From: Nitrospira sp.
GTDB taxonomy: Bacteria > Nitrospirota > Nitrospiria > Nitrospirales > Nitrospiraceae
Length of the DNA: 64,000 bases
Assembly: GCA_024998565.1 (NCBI GenBank)
Contig: JACOEM010000013.1
Span: forward strand, 1 to 64,000
Direction of reading: 5' to 3'
This document shows positions 23,525 through 34,512 of the stretch, piece after piece. Each line of letters opens with the position of its first letter. The stretch's first letter is position 1. Under the pieces are notes generated by a model, which was given only the letters and a program-made list of their open reading frames with translations, was not told the DNA's origin and ran no database searches. A program made the position numbers and the translations under genes.

Positions 23525-25036
23525 TTAGATCACGACCAGATCGAATTGCTCCAGATGCAACCGATCGTCGGGCGTGACCAGAATTTTTGCGCTATATCGC
23601 CGTTCGAGTTCCTCGACGCCTGGTTGCTCCTGTTCCTGCAAGAGCAGAGCAACGGCAGGATGCGCGCCGACAACCACGCGCTGCTGCTCGATCTCATGGC
23701 CGAGCCGCCGCACTTCACGGAAAATTTCGTAGGCCACCGACATCGGCGACTTGGTGTAGCCGCGCCCGTCGCAATAGTGGCAGGGCTCCGACAACGAACG
23801 CAGCAAGTCCTCTCGCACACGCTCACGGGAAATTTCGATCAACCCGAGATCGGACACCCTGGAAATTCTGGTGCGGGCTTTATCAGACGACATGGCATCC
23901 ACCAGTGCATGGTAAACCTTGTCGCGATTTTTCTCCCGCTCCATGTCGATGAAATCCACGATGATGATGCCGCCGATCCCGCGCAACTTCACCTGATAGG
24001 CGATTTCGCGCGCCGCTTCCAGGTTGTTTCTGAGGATCGTTTCTTCCTGATCGCGCTTCCCGACAAACCGGCCGGTATTCACGTCGATCACCGTCATGGC
24101 CTCGGTATGGTCGATCACCAAATATCCTCCGGACTTGAGCCACACCTTGCGGCTCATCGCACGGGCGATTTCCTGCTCCACGCCCAGGTAATCGAACAGG
24201 CTTTCTTCTTTGTCATAAAAATGAATCCGCGAGGTTTGCTCCGGCGAAAACCGCTGGACGAACCCCTTGATCGCGTTGTACTCCTCGCGGGAATCGATCA
24301 ATAACCGGTCCACCCGACGACCGAAAAGATCGCGCACGACGCGAAAACTCAAACTCAAGTCGCTGTGTAAGAGGCTCGGGGCCGGCTGCTGATCACGCTT
24401 CGTCAATACGTCTTGCCATAAGACGTGCAAGAACTCGACGTCCGAGCGCAACTCCTCTTCCTTGACCCCTTCACTGACGGTTCGCACGATGTAGCCGAAC
24501 CCCGGGCGCCGTGCCCGTTTCATAATTTCTTTCAGGCGTGCCCGCTCCTCATCACGAGGAATGCGGCGGGAGACGCCGATATGCTCGACCGTCGGCATGA
24601 ATACCAGGTACCGGCCCGGCAAGGACACATAGGTCGTCACGCGCGATCCCTTGGTGCCGATCGGACCTTTCGAGATCTGCACCATGACTTCCTGCCCCTC
24701 GGACAGCAACTCTTCAATGGGTTTCGAGCTTTGCCGCTTGGGCTTGGGGACCTCCGAATCCTTGTTGTCGTCGTCGTCGCCCTCGACGAGGGTATCCCCG
24801 GGTTCGACATCCATCGAGAGGTCGGACACATGCATGAATGCCGCTTTTTCCAACCCGATATCGATGAACGCCGCCTGCATGCCGGGCAGCACTTTCGCCA
24901 CCCGGCCCTTATAAATATTCCCGACGAAATCCTGGTCTTTGGCGCGATCGCCATAGAGGTCGGTGACAACCCCGTTGTCGAGTACCGCCACGCGGGTTTC
25001 TTCCCGCGCTATACTGATTGCTATCTCCACACCCAT
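23525..25036 (-). CDS. rng: Ribonuclease G/E family endoribonuclease
   Basis: 503 residues. An S1 RNA-binding domain lies near the N terminus (GNIYKGRVAKVLPGMQAAFIDIG), with an acidic insert (about 85-105). The catalytic aspartates occur in TVIDVNTGRFVGK and GGIIIVDFIDM. The zinc-link cysteines are in CHYCDGRG. There is no long C-terminal degradosome tail, so it resembles RNase G. It cuts single-stranded RNA with a 5' monophosphate and matures 16S rRNA in other bacteria. The ATG at 25036 has AAGGAG five bases upstream; a GTG two codons earlier is less well placed. Confidence 0.93.
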   Translation of the reverse strand: MGVEIAISIAREETRVAVLDNGVVTDLYGDRAKDQDFVGNIYKGRVAKVLPGMQAAFIDIGLEKAAFMHVSDLSMDVEPGDTLVEGDDDDNKDSEVPKPKRQSSKPIEELLSEGQEVMVQISKGPIGTKGSRVTTYVSLPGRYLVFMPTVEHIGVSRRIPRDEERARLKEIMKRARRPGFGYIVRTVSEGVKEEELRSDVEFLHVLWQDVLTKRDQQPAPSLLHSDLSLSFRVVRDLFGRRVDRLLIDSREEYNAIKGFVQRFSPEQTSRIHFYDKEESLFDYLGVEQEIARAMSRKVWLKSGGYLVIDHTEAMTVIDVNTGRFVGKRDQEETILRNNLEAAREIAYQVKLRGIGGIIIVDFIDMEREKNRDKVYHALVDAMSSDKARTRISRVSDLGLIEISRERVREDLLRSLSEPCHYCDGRGYTKSPMSVAYEIFREVRRLGHEIEQQRVVVGAHPAVALLLQEQEQPGVEELERRYSAKILVTPDDRLHLEQFDLVVI

Positions 25037-25181
25037 AGACACTCCTTTACACCCAGATCGGTCGGATCGGCAGACGAACGCGGACGCAGAGTCCGGGTTC
25101 TTTCTCGTCTTACCGTCAGTCCGGTGCCAATCCGGTTCACATGGTTATTTCATACCCAGTCGGCCCCTGTCCAGGCATCGC

Positions 25182-26303
25182 CTAATAGAACAAGGTCAAC
25201 CGACGTCGTTTGACGTTCAACAATAATCCCAACGAAGCCATGGTCATGATGGTCGCACTCCCTCCGTAACTCACCAACGGAAGCGGAATGCCGACAATGG
25301 GAAACATCCCTGCGGTCATCCCGATATTGACGACCACGCAAAAACAGAGCATCGCCACAATCCCTGCCGCGAGTAATGCCCCCAATGTATCTTTCGCACG
25401 CGCGGCAATTTCCAACGACACCCATATCAGCGCAATAAAGAGGGCCAACAGCACCAGTACGCCGACAAAGCCCCATTCCTCCGCATAGACCGCAAACACG
25501 AAGTCGGTATGGCCTTCTGGAAGGAACTTCAGCTGGCTTTGTGTGCCGCCGTACAGCCCTTTTCCCGACAATTCCCCGGAGCCGATGGCAATTCTGGACT
25601 GGAGCGCATGATAGCCTTTTCCTCCCGGATCGTAATCCGGATCGACAAATGCCATGACACGTTCCCGCTGATAATCGTGCAAGGATGCCCAGACCATTTC
25701 CCACACGAACGGGAAGAGCATGACGGAGAGCAATAAAATCACCCCCAACGTCTTCGAGCGCACGCCGACCATCAATAACATGGCCGCGTACACAGCCAGA
25801 AAACTCAGACCGCTCCCCAAATCAGGCTGCTTGAGGATCAACAGCAGGCCGGGCAACACAATCAACCCCGGCAGAACCACCCGATGGAGCCACCCCGCAC
25901 GAGACACCCGGGAGTAATAGTTCGCCAGTACCAACACCAGAACCAGTTTCGCAAATTCAGATGGTTGAAAGGCGAAGGGCCCGATCGGAATCCACCGTTG
26001 GGCTCCACGGCTGGACTTACCCATGACCAACACGACCGCCAACATAATCAGAATCACCGCATAAGTCGGATAGGCCAGGCGCGCAATCTTGTGATAGTCG
26101 GACAGGTACATCACCAGGAACGCGATCGTGCCCAGCAGAATCCACACGAGCTGTTTGAGATAAAAAGGAAAGGCGGTGTCCTGAGAATGCGTGACGCTGT
26201 AGATCGACAGCACCCCGACCGACAGGATGACCGCGATCAACCCCATGAAGCGGAGGTCGAAACTATCCAATCCTCGACTGTCGATCACCCGATCAATCAT
26301 CAC
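25182..26303 (-). CDS. rodA: Rod shape-determining protein RodA (SEDS glycosyltransferase)
   Basis: 373 residues with about ten membrane helices. SEDS-family signatures are visible: GAQRWIPIGPFAFQPSEFAKL, KQPDLGSGLSF and GIPLPLVSYGGSATIM. RodA polymerises lipid II into glycan strands for sidewall growth, in complex with PBP2. The gene overlaps the PBP2 gene by four bases (ATGA), which supports coupled production of the two partners. It ends the mreB-mreC-mreD-mrdA-rodA cluster. Confidence 0.95.
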   Translation of the reverse strand: MMIDRVIDSRGLDSFDLRFMGLIAVILSVGVLSIYSVTHSQDTAFPFYLKQLVWILLGTIAFLVMYLSDYHKIARLAYPTYAVILIMLAVVLVMGKSSRGAQRWIPIGPFAFQPSEFAKLVLVLVLANYYSRVSRAGWLHRVVLPGLIVLPGLLLILKQPDLGSGLSFLAVYAAMLLMVGVRSKTLGVILLLSVMLFPFVWEMVWASLHDYQRERVMAFVDPDYDPGGKGYHALQSRIAIGSGELSGKGLYGGTQSQLKFLPEGHTDFVFAVYAEEWGFVGVLVLLALFIALIWVSLEIAARAKDTLGALLAAGIVAMLCFCVVVNIGMTAGMFPIVGIPLPLVSYGGSATIMTMASLGLLLNVKRRRLTLFY

Positions 26304-28171
26304 GTCTTCGGTCGTACGTCAGCGGATTTCGTCCGCCCACCCGCAGGAACTCCATTGAGGACCTCGGGATAGGCCTTGACGTAGGCTTCAATCACATCTT
26401 TGGCCAAGGGGGCCGCGGCCGATCCGCCATGTCCCATGTGCTCAGCCAGGACCGCCACGGCAATGCGCGGAGCCTCCACGGGCGCAAAGGCGACGAACCA
26501 GGCATGGTCTCTAAGCTTTTTCGGGATATCCTTCTCCGGACCGGTGCGGAGCGCCGCCGTTTGAGCGGTCCCGGTTTTTCCTCCGATCGTCACGAGGGAC
26601 GACTTCGCTCGCGTCGCGGTTCCTTTGGTCACCACATCGGCCAGCGCCTCCTTAATCAAAGCAATGGTGGCCGGCTTCACTGCCACCTTGCCGCGCACGG
26701 TCGGAGGGAATTCGGCCCGTTCTCCCGTCGCGCGATTCATCACCGCCTGCACCAGGCGCGGTTTGATCGACAGGCCGTCGTTGGCCACCGTACCGATGAC
26801 GCTGGCCATCTGCAAGGGTGTCACCGTGACATATCCTTGTCCGATCGCCGCGGAAATGGTTTCACCGGGGTACCAGGGCTGATTTCTTGCTTTCTGCTTC
26901 CATGCCGTCGAAGGAACGATACCGACACGTTCCGACGGAAGCTCGACTCCGGTCTCCTGCCCGAGCCCGAACTGCTTCGCATACTCGGCGATCGTATCGA
27001 TCCCCATTCGCTGGCCGACGGTATAGAAATAGACGTCGCACGAGTGGATCAAGGCCTCGTTCATATCGACTGACCCATGACCGCCTTGCTTCCAGTCGTG
27101 AAACAGCCGATTCCCGAATTGATACCCGCCGTTACACCGAACCATGGTCGAGGGAGTCACGGTGTTGGATTCAAGCGCCGCCGCCGCCATCACCACCTTG
27201 AACGTCGAGCCTGGAGGATATTGACCTTGCGTGGCGCGATTATTCAGGGGGCGCCGCTCGTTCTGAACGATTTCAACCCACTGTTTGTTCGTTAATTCTT
27301 TCGACAACATGTTCGGATCGAATCCCGGACGGCTGGCCATCGCCAGAATATCCCCGTTGGTCGGATCCAGCGCCACGATGGCGCCCGACTCCTCCCCAAG
27401 AAGATCTTCGGCGGTTTTCTGAAGCCGGGCATCGATGGTGAGATAGAGATCGTCACCCGCCACCGGCTTGTCCGACACCACGGCGCGTTTTTCGTGGCCG
27501 AGCGCATCGACTTCGACGCTCTTCTGACCCGCCCGCCCGCGGACTTGCCGGTCGAACCACTTCTCGACTCCATACTGCCCGACCACGCTGCCTTGATGGA
27601 GGTCGGCAAAATCAGCCTTTTCAAGTTGATCCGCCGACACTTCTCCCACATATCCCAGTAGATGCGCCGCAACCGGCCCGCCGGGGTAGTTCCGTTGCGA
27701 CTCCACTTGAATCATCACACCGGGCAAATCCAACCGATGAGACTCGATCAATGTCGCCTCGCGCAACGTCAGCCGGTCTTTCACCTTGCGAGGCTGCAGC
27801 TTGCCGCCCTTGCCGGTCGACAGTTTCTTTTGAATCACCTCCGGCTCGAGATTGAGCAACGAGGCCAACTGCGCGACCAGAGCCGGCCGATCCTTCACGT
27901 CTTCCAGCGTGACATACAGGGCAAAACTCGGCACATTGTTCGCCAGCAACACACCGTTCCGGTCGAAGATGAGACCGCGGGCCGGCTCCAACACTACCGA
28001 GCGTGTCCGGTTGTTTTCAGACAAATCCCGGTAATAGGGGCCTTCCCGAATCTGAAGATGCCACAGACGCAAGGCGAGCAACGCCACCACCAGCAGGAGG
28101 CCCACACGGAGGATGACCAGCCGCCGCTGGAGATCGAGGAGATCCGAATCGTTAAATCCTATCGAAGCCAT
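26300..28171 (-). CDS. mrdA: Penicillin-binding protein 2 (peptidoglycan transpeptidase)
   Basis: 623 residues. One N-terminal membrane anchor (about 18-38) is followed by the PBP dimerisation domain and the transpeptidase domain with the catalytic S322-T-F-K325 box, SCD in IHSCDVYFY, and KTGTAQT. It cross-links peptidoglycan strands made by RodA. The start at 28171 is the first in-frame ATG after the mreD stop, 45 bases away. Length is typical. Confidence 0.95.
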   Translation of the reverse strand: MASIGFNDSDLLDLQRRLVILRVGLLLVVALLALRLWHLQIREGPYYRDLSENNRTRSVVLEPARGLIFDRNGVLLANNVPSFALYVTLEDVKDRPALVAQLASLLNLEPEVIQKKLSTGKGGKLQPRKVKDRLTLREATLIESHRLDLPGVMIQVESQRNYPGGPVAAHLLGYVGEVSADQLEKADFADLHQGSVVGQYGVEKWFDRQVRGRAGQKSVEVDALGHEKRAVVSDKPVAGDDLYLTIDARLQKTAEDLLGEESGAIVALDPTNGDILAMASRPGFDPNMLSKELTNKQWVEIVQNERRPLNNRATQGQYPPGSTFKVVMAAAALESNTVTPSTMVRCNGGYQFGNRLFHDWKQGGHGSVDMNEALIHSCDVYFYTVGQRMGIDTIAEYAKQFGLGQETGVELPSERVGIVPSTAWKQKARNQPWYPGETISAAIGQGYVTVTPLQMASVIGTVANDGLSIKPRLVQAVMNRATGERAEFPPTVRGKVAVKPATIALIKEALADVVTKGTATRAKSSLVTIGGKTGTAQTAALRTGPEKDIPKKLRDHAWFVAFAPVEAPRIAVAVLAEHMGHGGSAAAPLAKDVIEAYVKAYPEVLNGVPAGGRTKSADVRPKT

Positions 28172-28216
28172 GGTCGCCAGATTTTTTTCGATGGATGCCC
28201 GGATACCCGCACGCGA

Positions 28217-28717
28217 TTACAACGCCCCCTCGGTCACCATTCGATCGTCGGACCAACGCTGACGGAACAACAGATACAGGCCGGCCCCGACCAAGGCGTC
28301 GAACCCGGCCTGCACGAGCACCGTCGAACGCACACCCATCCAGACCTCATCGATACCCGCCGGATTCATCGAGTAGAGAAACACGGCACTGGACAGGCAG
28401 GAGATGATCGCTAATCCGGCAGTCAACACGGCCGGAGTGATATGGGCCATATGGCGGCCCGCCAGCCCGGCCAGAAACCCACCCCCGCCCTTGGTCACTA
28501 CATTGATCCAGAGATCTCCCGCGGACAACATATCCTGAAAACACCCCAGCAGGAGCCCCAGAATCAATCCGTCCAACTCGCCGCCGAGAAACCCGACGAG
28601 ACAGGCGGCCACCAGACCGAGATCGGGACGCACGCCGAAGATGCTGAAGTAGTGCAACAACGTGGTCTGAAAGGGGACCACCACCAGCGCCAGGAGCAGA
28701 TACAGGAGAAACTTCAT
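28217..28717 (-). CDS. mreD: Rod shape-determining protein MreD
   Basis: 166 residues, almost all hydrophobic, five to six membrane helices. It carries the MreD-like stretch FGVRPDLGLVAACLVGFLGGELDGLILGLLLG. MreD links MreC to the elongation machinery in the inner membrane. Its ATG overlaps the mreC stop by four bases. Identification rests on size, hydropathy, that stretch and position. Confidence 0.9.
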   Translation of the reverse strand: MKFLLYLLLALVVVPFQTTLLHYFSIFGVRPDLGLVAACLVGFLGGELDGLILGLLLGCFQDMLSAGDLWINVVTKGGGGFLAGLAGRHMAHITPAVLTAGLAIISCLSSAVFLYSMNPAGIDEVWMGVRSTVLVQAGFDALVGAGLYLLFRQRWSDDRMVTEGAL

Positions 28718-29595
28718 GGCTTCTTTCGATCCCCGCGAATCTCCTGCAACAGTTTTTGCGCTGAGTCGGCATCCTCATACGGAGCCGTGATGATGAGAAC
28801 CTCATCGAGTTTGGAAAGGTCCACTTCCGGCTCGATTTCGGCCGATTGAAACAAATCACCCTCCGACTTCTCCACTTGGGTCAGGCCACCGATCGCCAAA
28901 CCACGTGGAAAGGTCCCGGTCAATCCTGAGGTCACGACCCGGTCGCCCGCCTGAACCCGGGACAACAAGGGGATGTATTTGAGTCGCGCCCGCCCATGGC
29001 TGGTGCCCTCCACGATGCCTTCATCGCGAGTCCGTTGCACCACTCCCGCAATCGCATTGTTGGGATCAGTCACGAGGAGGACCACCGACGAAGTGGAATT
29101 GGTCTTCACGATTCGTCCCACCACACCTGCGGGAGTCACGACCCCCATCTCGACGCGAACTCCATCGCTTTCGCCCTTGTTGAGAATCATCCCGCCATAC
29201 CAATTGGTGGCATCTCGGCCGATCACCTGCGCCGCCAGAGTCTGGGACGGCGACTGCTGCCTAAAATTCAGCAGGGTCTCGTACCGTTGCGTGGCCGCCA
29301 CGGCTTCGCGCAGCTGATTGTTCTGGCCCTTCAGCAGCTCAAGGTCCCGATGAAGCTGGCGGTTCTCTTCGTGAACACCCTGCAGGGCAAGATACGCATT
29401 CCAGGTTTCCGAAATGCCGTGATCGACGGAAGAAAACGCGGCGAGCGGAACGCTGAGGATCTGACCAAGAGGTCCGCCGACATACTGAAGCAGCCTCTGG
29501 CTTTGACTAGGAAGAAGGAAGAGGGCGACGAGCAAGCAGGCGAACAGCACGATGGCAAGACGTCTAGTGCCGTATGTTGAGCGAGATATAGCCAT
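28714..29595 (-). CDS. mreC: Rod shape-determining protein MreC
   Basis: 293 residues from the ATG at 29595; a GTG two codons upstream is also open. A single N-terminal membrane helix, then a periplasmic coiled coil (about 65-100, LHRDLELLKGQNNQLREAV) and two beta domains with the MreC motifs GVVTPAGVVGRIVKTN and VTSGLTGTFPRGLAIG. It scaffolds the elongasome outside the inner membrane. It lies between mreB and mreD. Confidence 0.93.
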   Translation of the reverse strand: MAISRSTYGTRRLAIVLFACLLVALFLLPSQSQRLLQYVGGPLGQILSVPLAAFSSVDHGISETWNAYLALQGVHEENRQLHRDLELLKGQNNQLREAVAATQRYETLLNFRQQSPSQTLAAQVIGRDATNWYGGMILNKGESDGVRVEMGVVTPAGVVGRIVKTNSTSSVVLLVTDPNNAIAGVVQRTRDEGIVEGTSHGRARLKYIPLLSRVQAGDRVVTSGLTGTFPRGLAIGGLTQVEKSEGDLFQSAEIEPEVDLSKLDEVLIITAPYEDADSAQKLLQEIRGDRKKP

Positions 29596-29613
29596 CCACA
29601 CTCGGGATGGAGA

Positions 29614-30693
<1,080 letters not shown>

Positions 30694-30711
30694 TCAGCCA
30701 CACCGTCCTGC

Positions 30712-31257
30712 TCAATCCGACACATCCAGCTGACCACTCTCCAGCACTTGAGTTTTGGCGATCTCATCGCCCAATCGCCGCCCCTGCTCATTTCCAATGA
30801 CCAACAACCCTTCCAGCGAGAGCACGGCGCCCCATCCGATCCATCCGACATACGGTATTTCAAACGCCAACTGGGCAAGGCCGCAAGGCAGATTACGAAT
30901 GATCGATTCTCGGAACCCTGCCGGGTCCCTGGTACGGGGCACGATGGTCTGGAGCCCGATGAGCCGCTTCCCGACACTGCGACCGCCGCCGAATCCGTCG
31001 GCCAGCAAGAGATAGGCAAGTCCGGCCAGAGCACCGATCGGGGGAACCAACTTACTCACCGCCGCGACGATCAGGAGATCGATCATTTTGGCAATGAAGC
31101 GATTCAGCACCTGGGCCTTGGGATAAACGCCCAGTTCGAGCGGGCTGTGCCCGATTGCCTCCTCCACCACCGGAGATCTCTCCAATTCTTCGACACTATA
31201 GCAAATCTCTTTCACCTGCACAAACAAAGTCGCAATCTCGCCGCGCGCACCATCCAT
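30712..31257 (-). CDS. RDD-family membrane protein
   Basis: 181 residues. From about residue 53 the sequence QVLNRFIAKMIDLLIVAAV matches the opening R-x-x-A-x-x-x-D pattern of RDD proteins. Two or three membrane helices follow, then a GKRLIGLQTIV stretch. The function of this widespread family is mostly unknown; some members act in ion exchange. The ATG at 31257 has AGAGGAAG upstream. It is divergent from the SurA-N-like gene and upstream of mreB. Confidence 0.78.
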   Translation of the reverse strand: MDGARGEIATLFVQVKEICYSVEELERSPVVEEAIGHSPLELGVYPKAQVLNRFIAKMIDLLIVAAVSKLVPPIGALAGLAYLLLADGFGGGRSVGKRLIGLQTIVPRTRDPAGFRESIIRNLPCGLAQLAFEIPYVGWIGWGAVLSLEGLLVIGNEQGRRLGDEIAKTQVLESGQLDVSD

Positions 31258-31330
31258 GCGTCTTCCTCTTGCCTTTACCCTCGTCGCCTGAGTAGAATCC
31301 GCGAAACTTTGCCGACAAGAGGCACGCTCG

Positions 31331-32029
31331 ATGATCAAACTGTTACGCGAAGCTGCTCACGACTATCCGTGGTTCCTCAAATCCATCATGGGCCTGCTCG
31401 CCCTCGCGTTCGTCATTACGATGGGCTGGTGGGGCTTCGGCCAGAGCAGCGGCAATGTCGTCGCCTCCGTCGGGGACCAGGTCGTTCCTTTGGATGAATA
31501 CCGCCGGGCCTATGAAAATACGTATCGCTTTTACAAGGACAAGGGTCAAAACGACATCAAGGATGAGTTTCTGAAACAGTTTGTGCTGGAGCAACTCATC
31601 GACAATCGCATGTGGCTGCATGTGGCGAAAGAGATGGGTCTAACGGTCTCCGACGAAGACTTGCGCAAAGCGATCATGCAACGCACGGAGTTTCAGAAGA
31701 ACGGGAGTTTCGATCCCGACGCGTACAAGAGATTGCTGTCGGCGAATCGCTTGACCCCGGCTTCATTCGAGGCCATGGAGGCCAAGGATATTCTCACCAA
31801 CAAAGCGCGGCTGGTCATCATGGATGCCGTCGCGCTCACGCCGGCTGAATATACGGAAGCACAGACACTCGCGGCTCGCGAAGGGGACGCCGATCCGGCC
31901 AAGGCTGCTGCGGCCAAGGAGCGGGTTTTCCAGAGCCTCCTGTTTCAGAAGCAGCAACGGGCGTTGATGGCCTACGCGGAGTCGATGAAGAGCAAAGTTC
32001 CCGTGAAAATTCACAAAGAGCTTATGTAA
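31331..32029 (+). CDS. SurA N-domain / PpiD-like membrane-anchored chaperone
   Basis: 232 residues. One membrane anchor (about 14-36) is followed by a periplasmic SurA-N-like region: ASVGDQVVPLDEYRRAYEN, then FVLEQLIDNRMWLHVAKEMGLTVSDEDLRKAI. No parvulin prolyl-isomerase domain follows, so it is a truncated PpiD/SurA-type holdase rather than an isomerase. It probably assists folding of exported proteins. It converges on queA, overlapping its end by eight bases. Confidence 0.75.
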   Translation: MIKLLREAAHDYPWFLKSIMGLLALAFVITMGWWGFGQSSGNVVASVGDQVVPLDEYRRAYENTYRFYKDKGQNDIKDEFLKQFVLEQLIDNRMWLHVAKEMGLTVSDEDLRKAIMQRTEFQKNGSFDPDAYKRLLSANRLTPASFEAMEAKDILTNKARLVIMDAVALTPAEYTEAQTLAAREGDADPAKAAAAKERVFQSLLFQKQQRALMAYAESMKSKVPVKIHKELM

Positions 32030-33062
32030 CGGTCGCCCAGCCACTCCCGATCAGCATCGCATCCCCATAACTATAGAATCGATACCGTTGCGCCACTGCC
32101 TCTTCATAGGCGGCGCGGAGCGGTTGCACACCCACGAAGGCGGACACCAGCATCAGCAGGGTCGTCCGCGGCAAATGAAAGTTTGTCACCATCGCGTCGA
32201 TCACCTGAAATTCAAACCCCGGGGTAATAAACAGTTCGGCCGGTCCCTGAAAGGGCTCAATCCCGCGCCCGCCTCGCGCCGCTGTCTCCAGGGCGCGCAC
32301 GACCGTAGTGCCCACTGCCACCACACGATTCCCCCGCTCCCGCGTCAGGCGAATCTGCGCCACCGTCTGCGCCGACACCTCGATTCGTTCGGCCAGCATG
32401 CGATGGTCTTCGATTCGCTCGGTCTTCACACTGCGAAACGTGCCGGGGCCGACGTGTAACGTCACCTGTGCCAGCTCGATTCCCTTTCCCGCCAGGGCCT
32501 GCACCAACTCGCGCGTAAAATGTAGCCCGGCGGTGGGCGCCGCAATAGCCCCTTCATGTTGAGCAAACATGGTCTGGTACCATTCCTGATCGTCCGCTGA
32601 CGGTTCCCGTTTGATATACGGAGGAAGCGGCATCGTGCCCGTGGCCTGCATGAGTTCGTAGACGCTTGCGACACCCGACACCTGTACGGTCGTTCGAAGC
32701 CGGCTGCGCTCCACAATCTCTCCGGTACCGCCGCCCGGAAACTCGATCACCGCGCCTGGCCGAAAGCGTCCCTTGATCAGCACCTCCCAGAGCCCCTGCC
32801 CGAGATCTTCCACAAACAGCAGGTCGAGGAGTTTTCCGTTCGACCGGACCTGCGCGGGCACACGGGCCGGCATCACCTTGGTGTTATTCACCACCACGAG
32901 ATCCCCCGACTGCAGCAATGATGGAAGGTCAGCCACCTGCCGGTGCACGCGTTCGCCTCCCTGCCGATCCAGCACAAGCAAACGCGCGCGATCACGCGGG
33001 ATCACCGGGTGATCGGCTACAAGTACTGGATCAAAGGGGAAATCGAACTCGCTGAGTAACAT
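32022..33062 (-). CDS. queA: tRNA S-adenosylmethionine ribosyltransferase-isomerase
   Basis: 346 residues. QueA moves the ribosyl group of SAM to preQ1 in tRNA to give epoxyqueuosine. Family stretches: NNTKVMPARV, GTMPLPPYIKR, APTAGLHFT and HVGPGTFRSVK. The ATG at 33062 shares one base with the stop of the upstream SpoIID-like gene (TGATG), which favours this start through coupling even though no good ribosome-binding site is seen. The longer open frame upstream is antisense-free but inside the neighbour gene. Confidence 0.93.
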   Translation of the reverse strand: MLLSEFDFPFDPVLVADHPVIPRDRARLLVLDRQGGERVHRQVADLPSLLQSGDLVVVNNTKVMPARVPAQVRSNGKLLDLLFVEDLGQGLWEVLIKGRFRPGAVIEFPGGGTGEIVERSRLRTTVQVSGVASVYELMQATGTMPLPPYIKREPSADDQEWYQTMFAQHEGAIAAPTAGLHFTRELVQALAGKGIELAQVTLHVGPGTFRSVKTERIEDHRMLAERIEVSAQTVAQIRLTRERGNRVVAVGTTVVRALETAARGGRGIEPFQGPAELFITPGFEFQVIDAMVTNFHLPRTTLLMLVSAFVGVQPLRAAYEEAVAQRYRFYSYGDAMLIGSGWATVT

Positions 33063-34273
33063 CAGGGGGTCGGTATCACCGGCATCATCAACTGCGAGAG
33101 CGCCGCGTTGTGCAACTCGGTTCCAGGATAGTAATACTGCAGAATACTGCTGTACGAATAGCCCAGCTCGGCCAACTCTTTCGCGCCCCATTGGCAGAGC
33201 CCCACGGCATGGCCTGCTCCATAGCCGGCAAACACCACCTCGGCACCGATCGATTCCACCTCGAACTGGGTGCTGGGAATGACGGTGTACCCCACGGCCT
33301 TCCGAAGATCCTCGCCACGCAATACCGTCTCTCCGCCGGAGTGCAAAATCCGCAGGCGCGAGACCCGTCCGGCCCGGCTGTAGGCAATCGGAGTGATCGT
33401 GGCAATCGTTCCCACAGAGAAACCCTGATGCCGCAGATTGTGCTCAAGTTGATCGATCTTCACACTGGCCCGCCATTGATAGTAGGGCGATTCGAGATCG
33501 AATGGGCATTCGACCCCCTTGAGGTAGGGCAGGTCTTTGTTCGCCCAGACATTCACGGCATCTTCCGTCGGGCCGGCCGCGGTGGATGAGAACGCGGCAT
33601 AGATCGGCGCCTGTTGATGGGTGACGACAATGCCTCGCGTCGATTCAACCGCATCCTCCACTCGGCGGTCTACTCCTGTGCGACCTCGATACACCTGATC
33701 CTGAATGGTCGCCACCACATCATAGTCCCGTGCCGCACTGAGCATTTTGTTATACAGCGCATAGGTCCGTGCCGCCACGGCCTGCACCTTCAACATTTCC
33801 GGGTGCCAGGCCGAACTGACCTCCGACGGCACGACCCCCTTCACATACTCCTCCAAATCGACCTGGTTGACAACCGAGAGCCCGCGCCCTTTGCGCGACA
33901 GACGCACAACCCCGCTGAGCGCCAATGGAGCTCCCGCGGTTGCGCCCCCCTCTTTGCCGATCACCAGCGAGAGGTTGTTCCGCAGCGGACGGATGAGGAC
34001 CTGCCCGCCCATGCTGCGCCGGCCATCGACATGCACGCCGTCTCCTCGGGCCGTGAGATGGATCGGCGCTTGCAGGATTTTCGTGTCGCCCGTCTCCGTC
34101 ACAAGAGCGAGAGCGCCCTCTGATCGCACTTCCACCAACGGCGCCTCTTGGGCCAAGAGGACGCGAATGGATTCGGCAAAGACGGCCGGTACGCAGAACA
34201 GCGCGAGCAGCAACATGCCCCCCGCTGCGGCCAGGCTGGATGACTGATGTCGAATCAGCGGCGAAAGAGCCAT
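33062..34273 (-). CDS. SpoIID/LytB-domain protein
   Basis: 403 residues with an N-terminal signal-like segment (about 15-33). The SpoIID/LytB domain includes LEEYVKGVVPSEVSSAWHPEMLKVQAVAARTYAL and, near the end, GHAVGLCQWGAKELAELG with YSSILQYYYPGTEL. In spore-formers SpoIID is a lytic transglycosylase for peptidoglycan; homologues in non-sporulating bacteria act on cell-wall glycan or activate amidases. No sporulation genes are present here. The start overlaps the DUF2905 gene by 19 bases and lacks a clear ribosome-binding site. Confidence 0.85.
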   Translation of the reverse strand: MALSPLIRHQSSSLAAAGGMLLLALFCVPAVFAESIRVLLAQEAPLVEVRSEGALALVTETGDTKILQAPIHLTARGDGVHVDGRRSMGGQVLIRPLRNNLSLVIGKEGGATAGAPLALSGVVRLSRKGRGLSVVNQVDLEEYVKGVVPSEVSSAWHPEMLKVQAVAARTYALYNKMLSAARDYDVVATIQDQVYRGRTGVDRRVEDAVESTRGIVVTHQQAPIYAAFSSTAAGPTEDAVNVWANKDLPYLKGVECPFDLESPYYQWRASVKIDQLEHNLRHQGFSVGTIATITPIAYSRAGRVSRLRILHSGGETVLRGEDLRKAVGYTVIPSTQFEVESIGAEVVFAGYGAGHAVGLCQWGAKELAELGYSYSSILQYYYPGTELHNAALSQLMMPVIPTP

Positions 34274-34509
34274 GAAAGGAAGTAGAACACCAGGCTCAGC
34301 AGGATGCTGAACACGAGACTGGTCGCGATCGGGACATACAGACTGAATCGCTCTCGCGTGACCGAGAAGTCGCCCGGTAATTTACCGATCCACGCGAACG
34401 CAGAGCCAAGGCCTGGCCATTTTTCCGCCAGCGTGAGCAGCAGCCCGACGGCGACCAACACCAGGCCCGCCACAATCAACGATCGACCGATACCAGTCCA
34501 CGCTGCCAT
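34255..34509 (-). CDS. DUF2905 small membrane protein
   Basis: 84 residues with two membrane helices separated by GSAFAWIGKLPGDFSVTRERFSLYVPI. The K-L-P-G-D motif is the hallmark of DUF2905. Function unknown. Three bases separate it from the end of asd and it overlaps the SpoIID-like gene, so it is probably translated as part of the same unit. Confidence 0.85.
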   Translation of the reverse strand: MAAWTGIGRSLIVAGLVLVAVGLLLTLAEKWPGLGSAFAWIGKLPGDFSVTRERFSLYVPIATSLVFSILLSLVFYFLSWLFRR

Positions 34510-34512
34510 CGT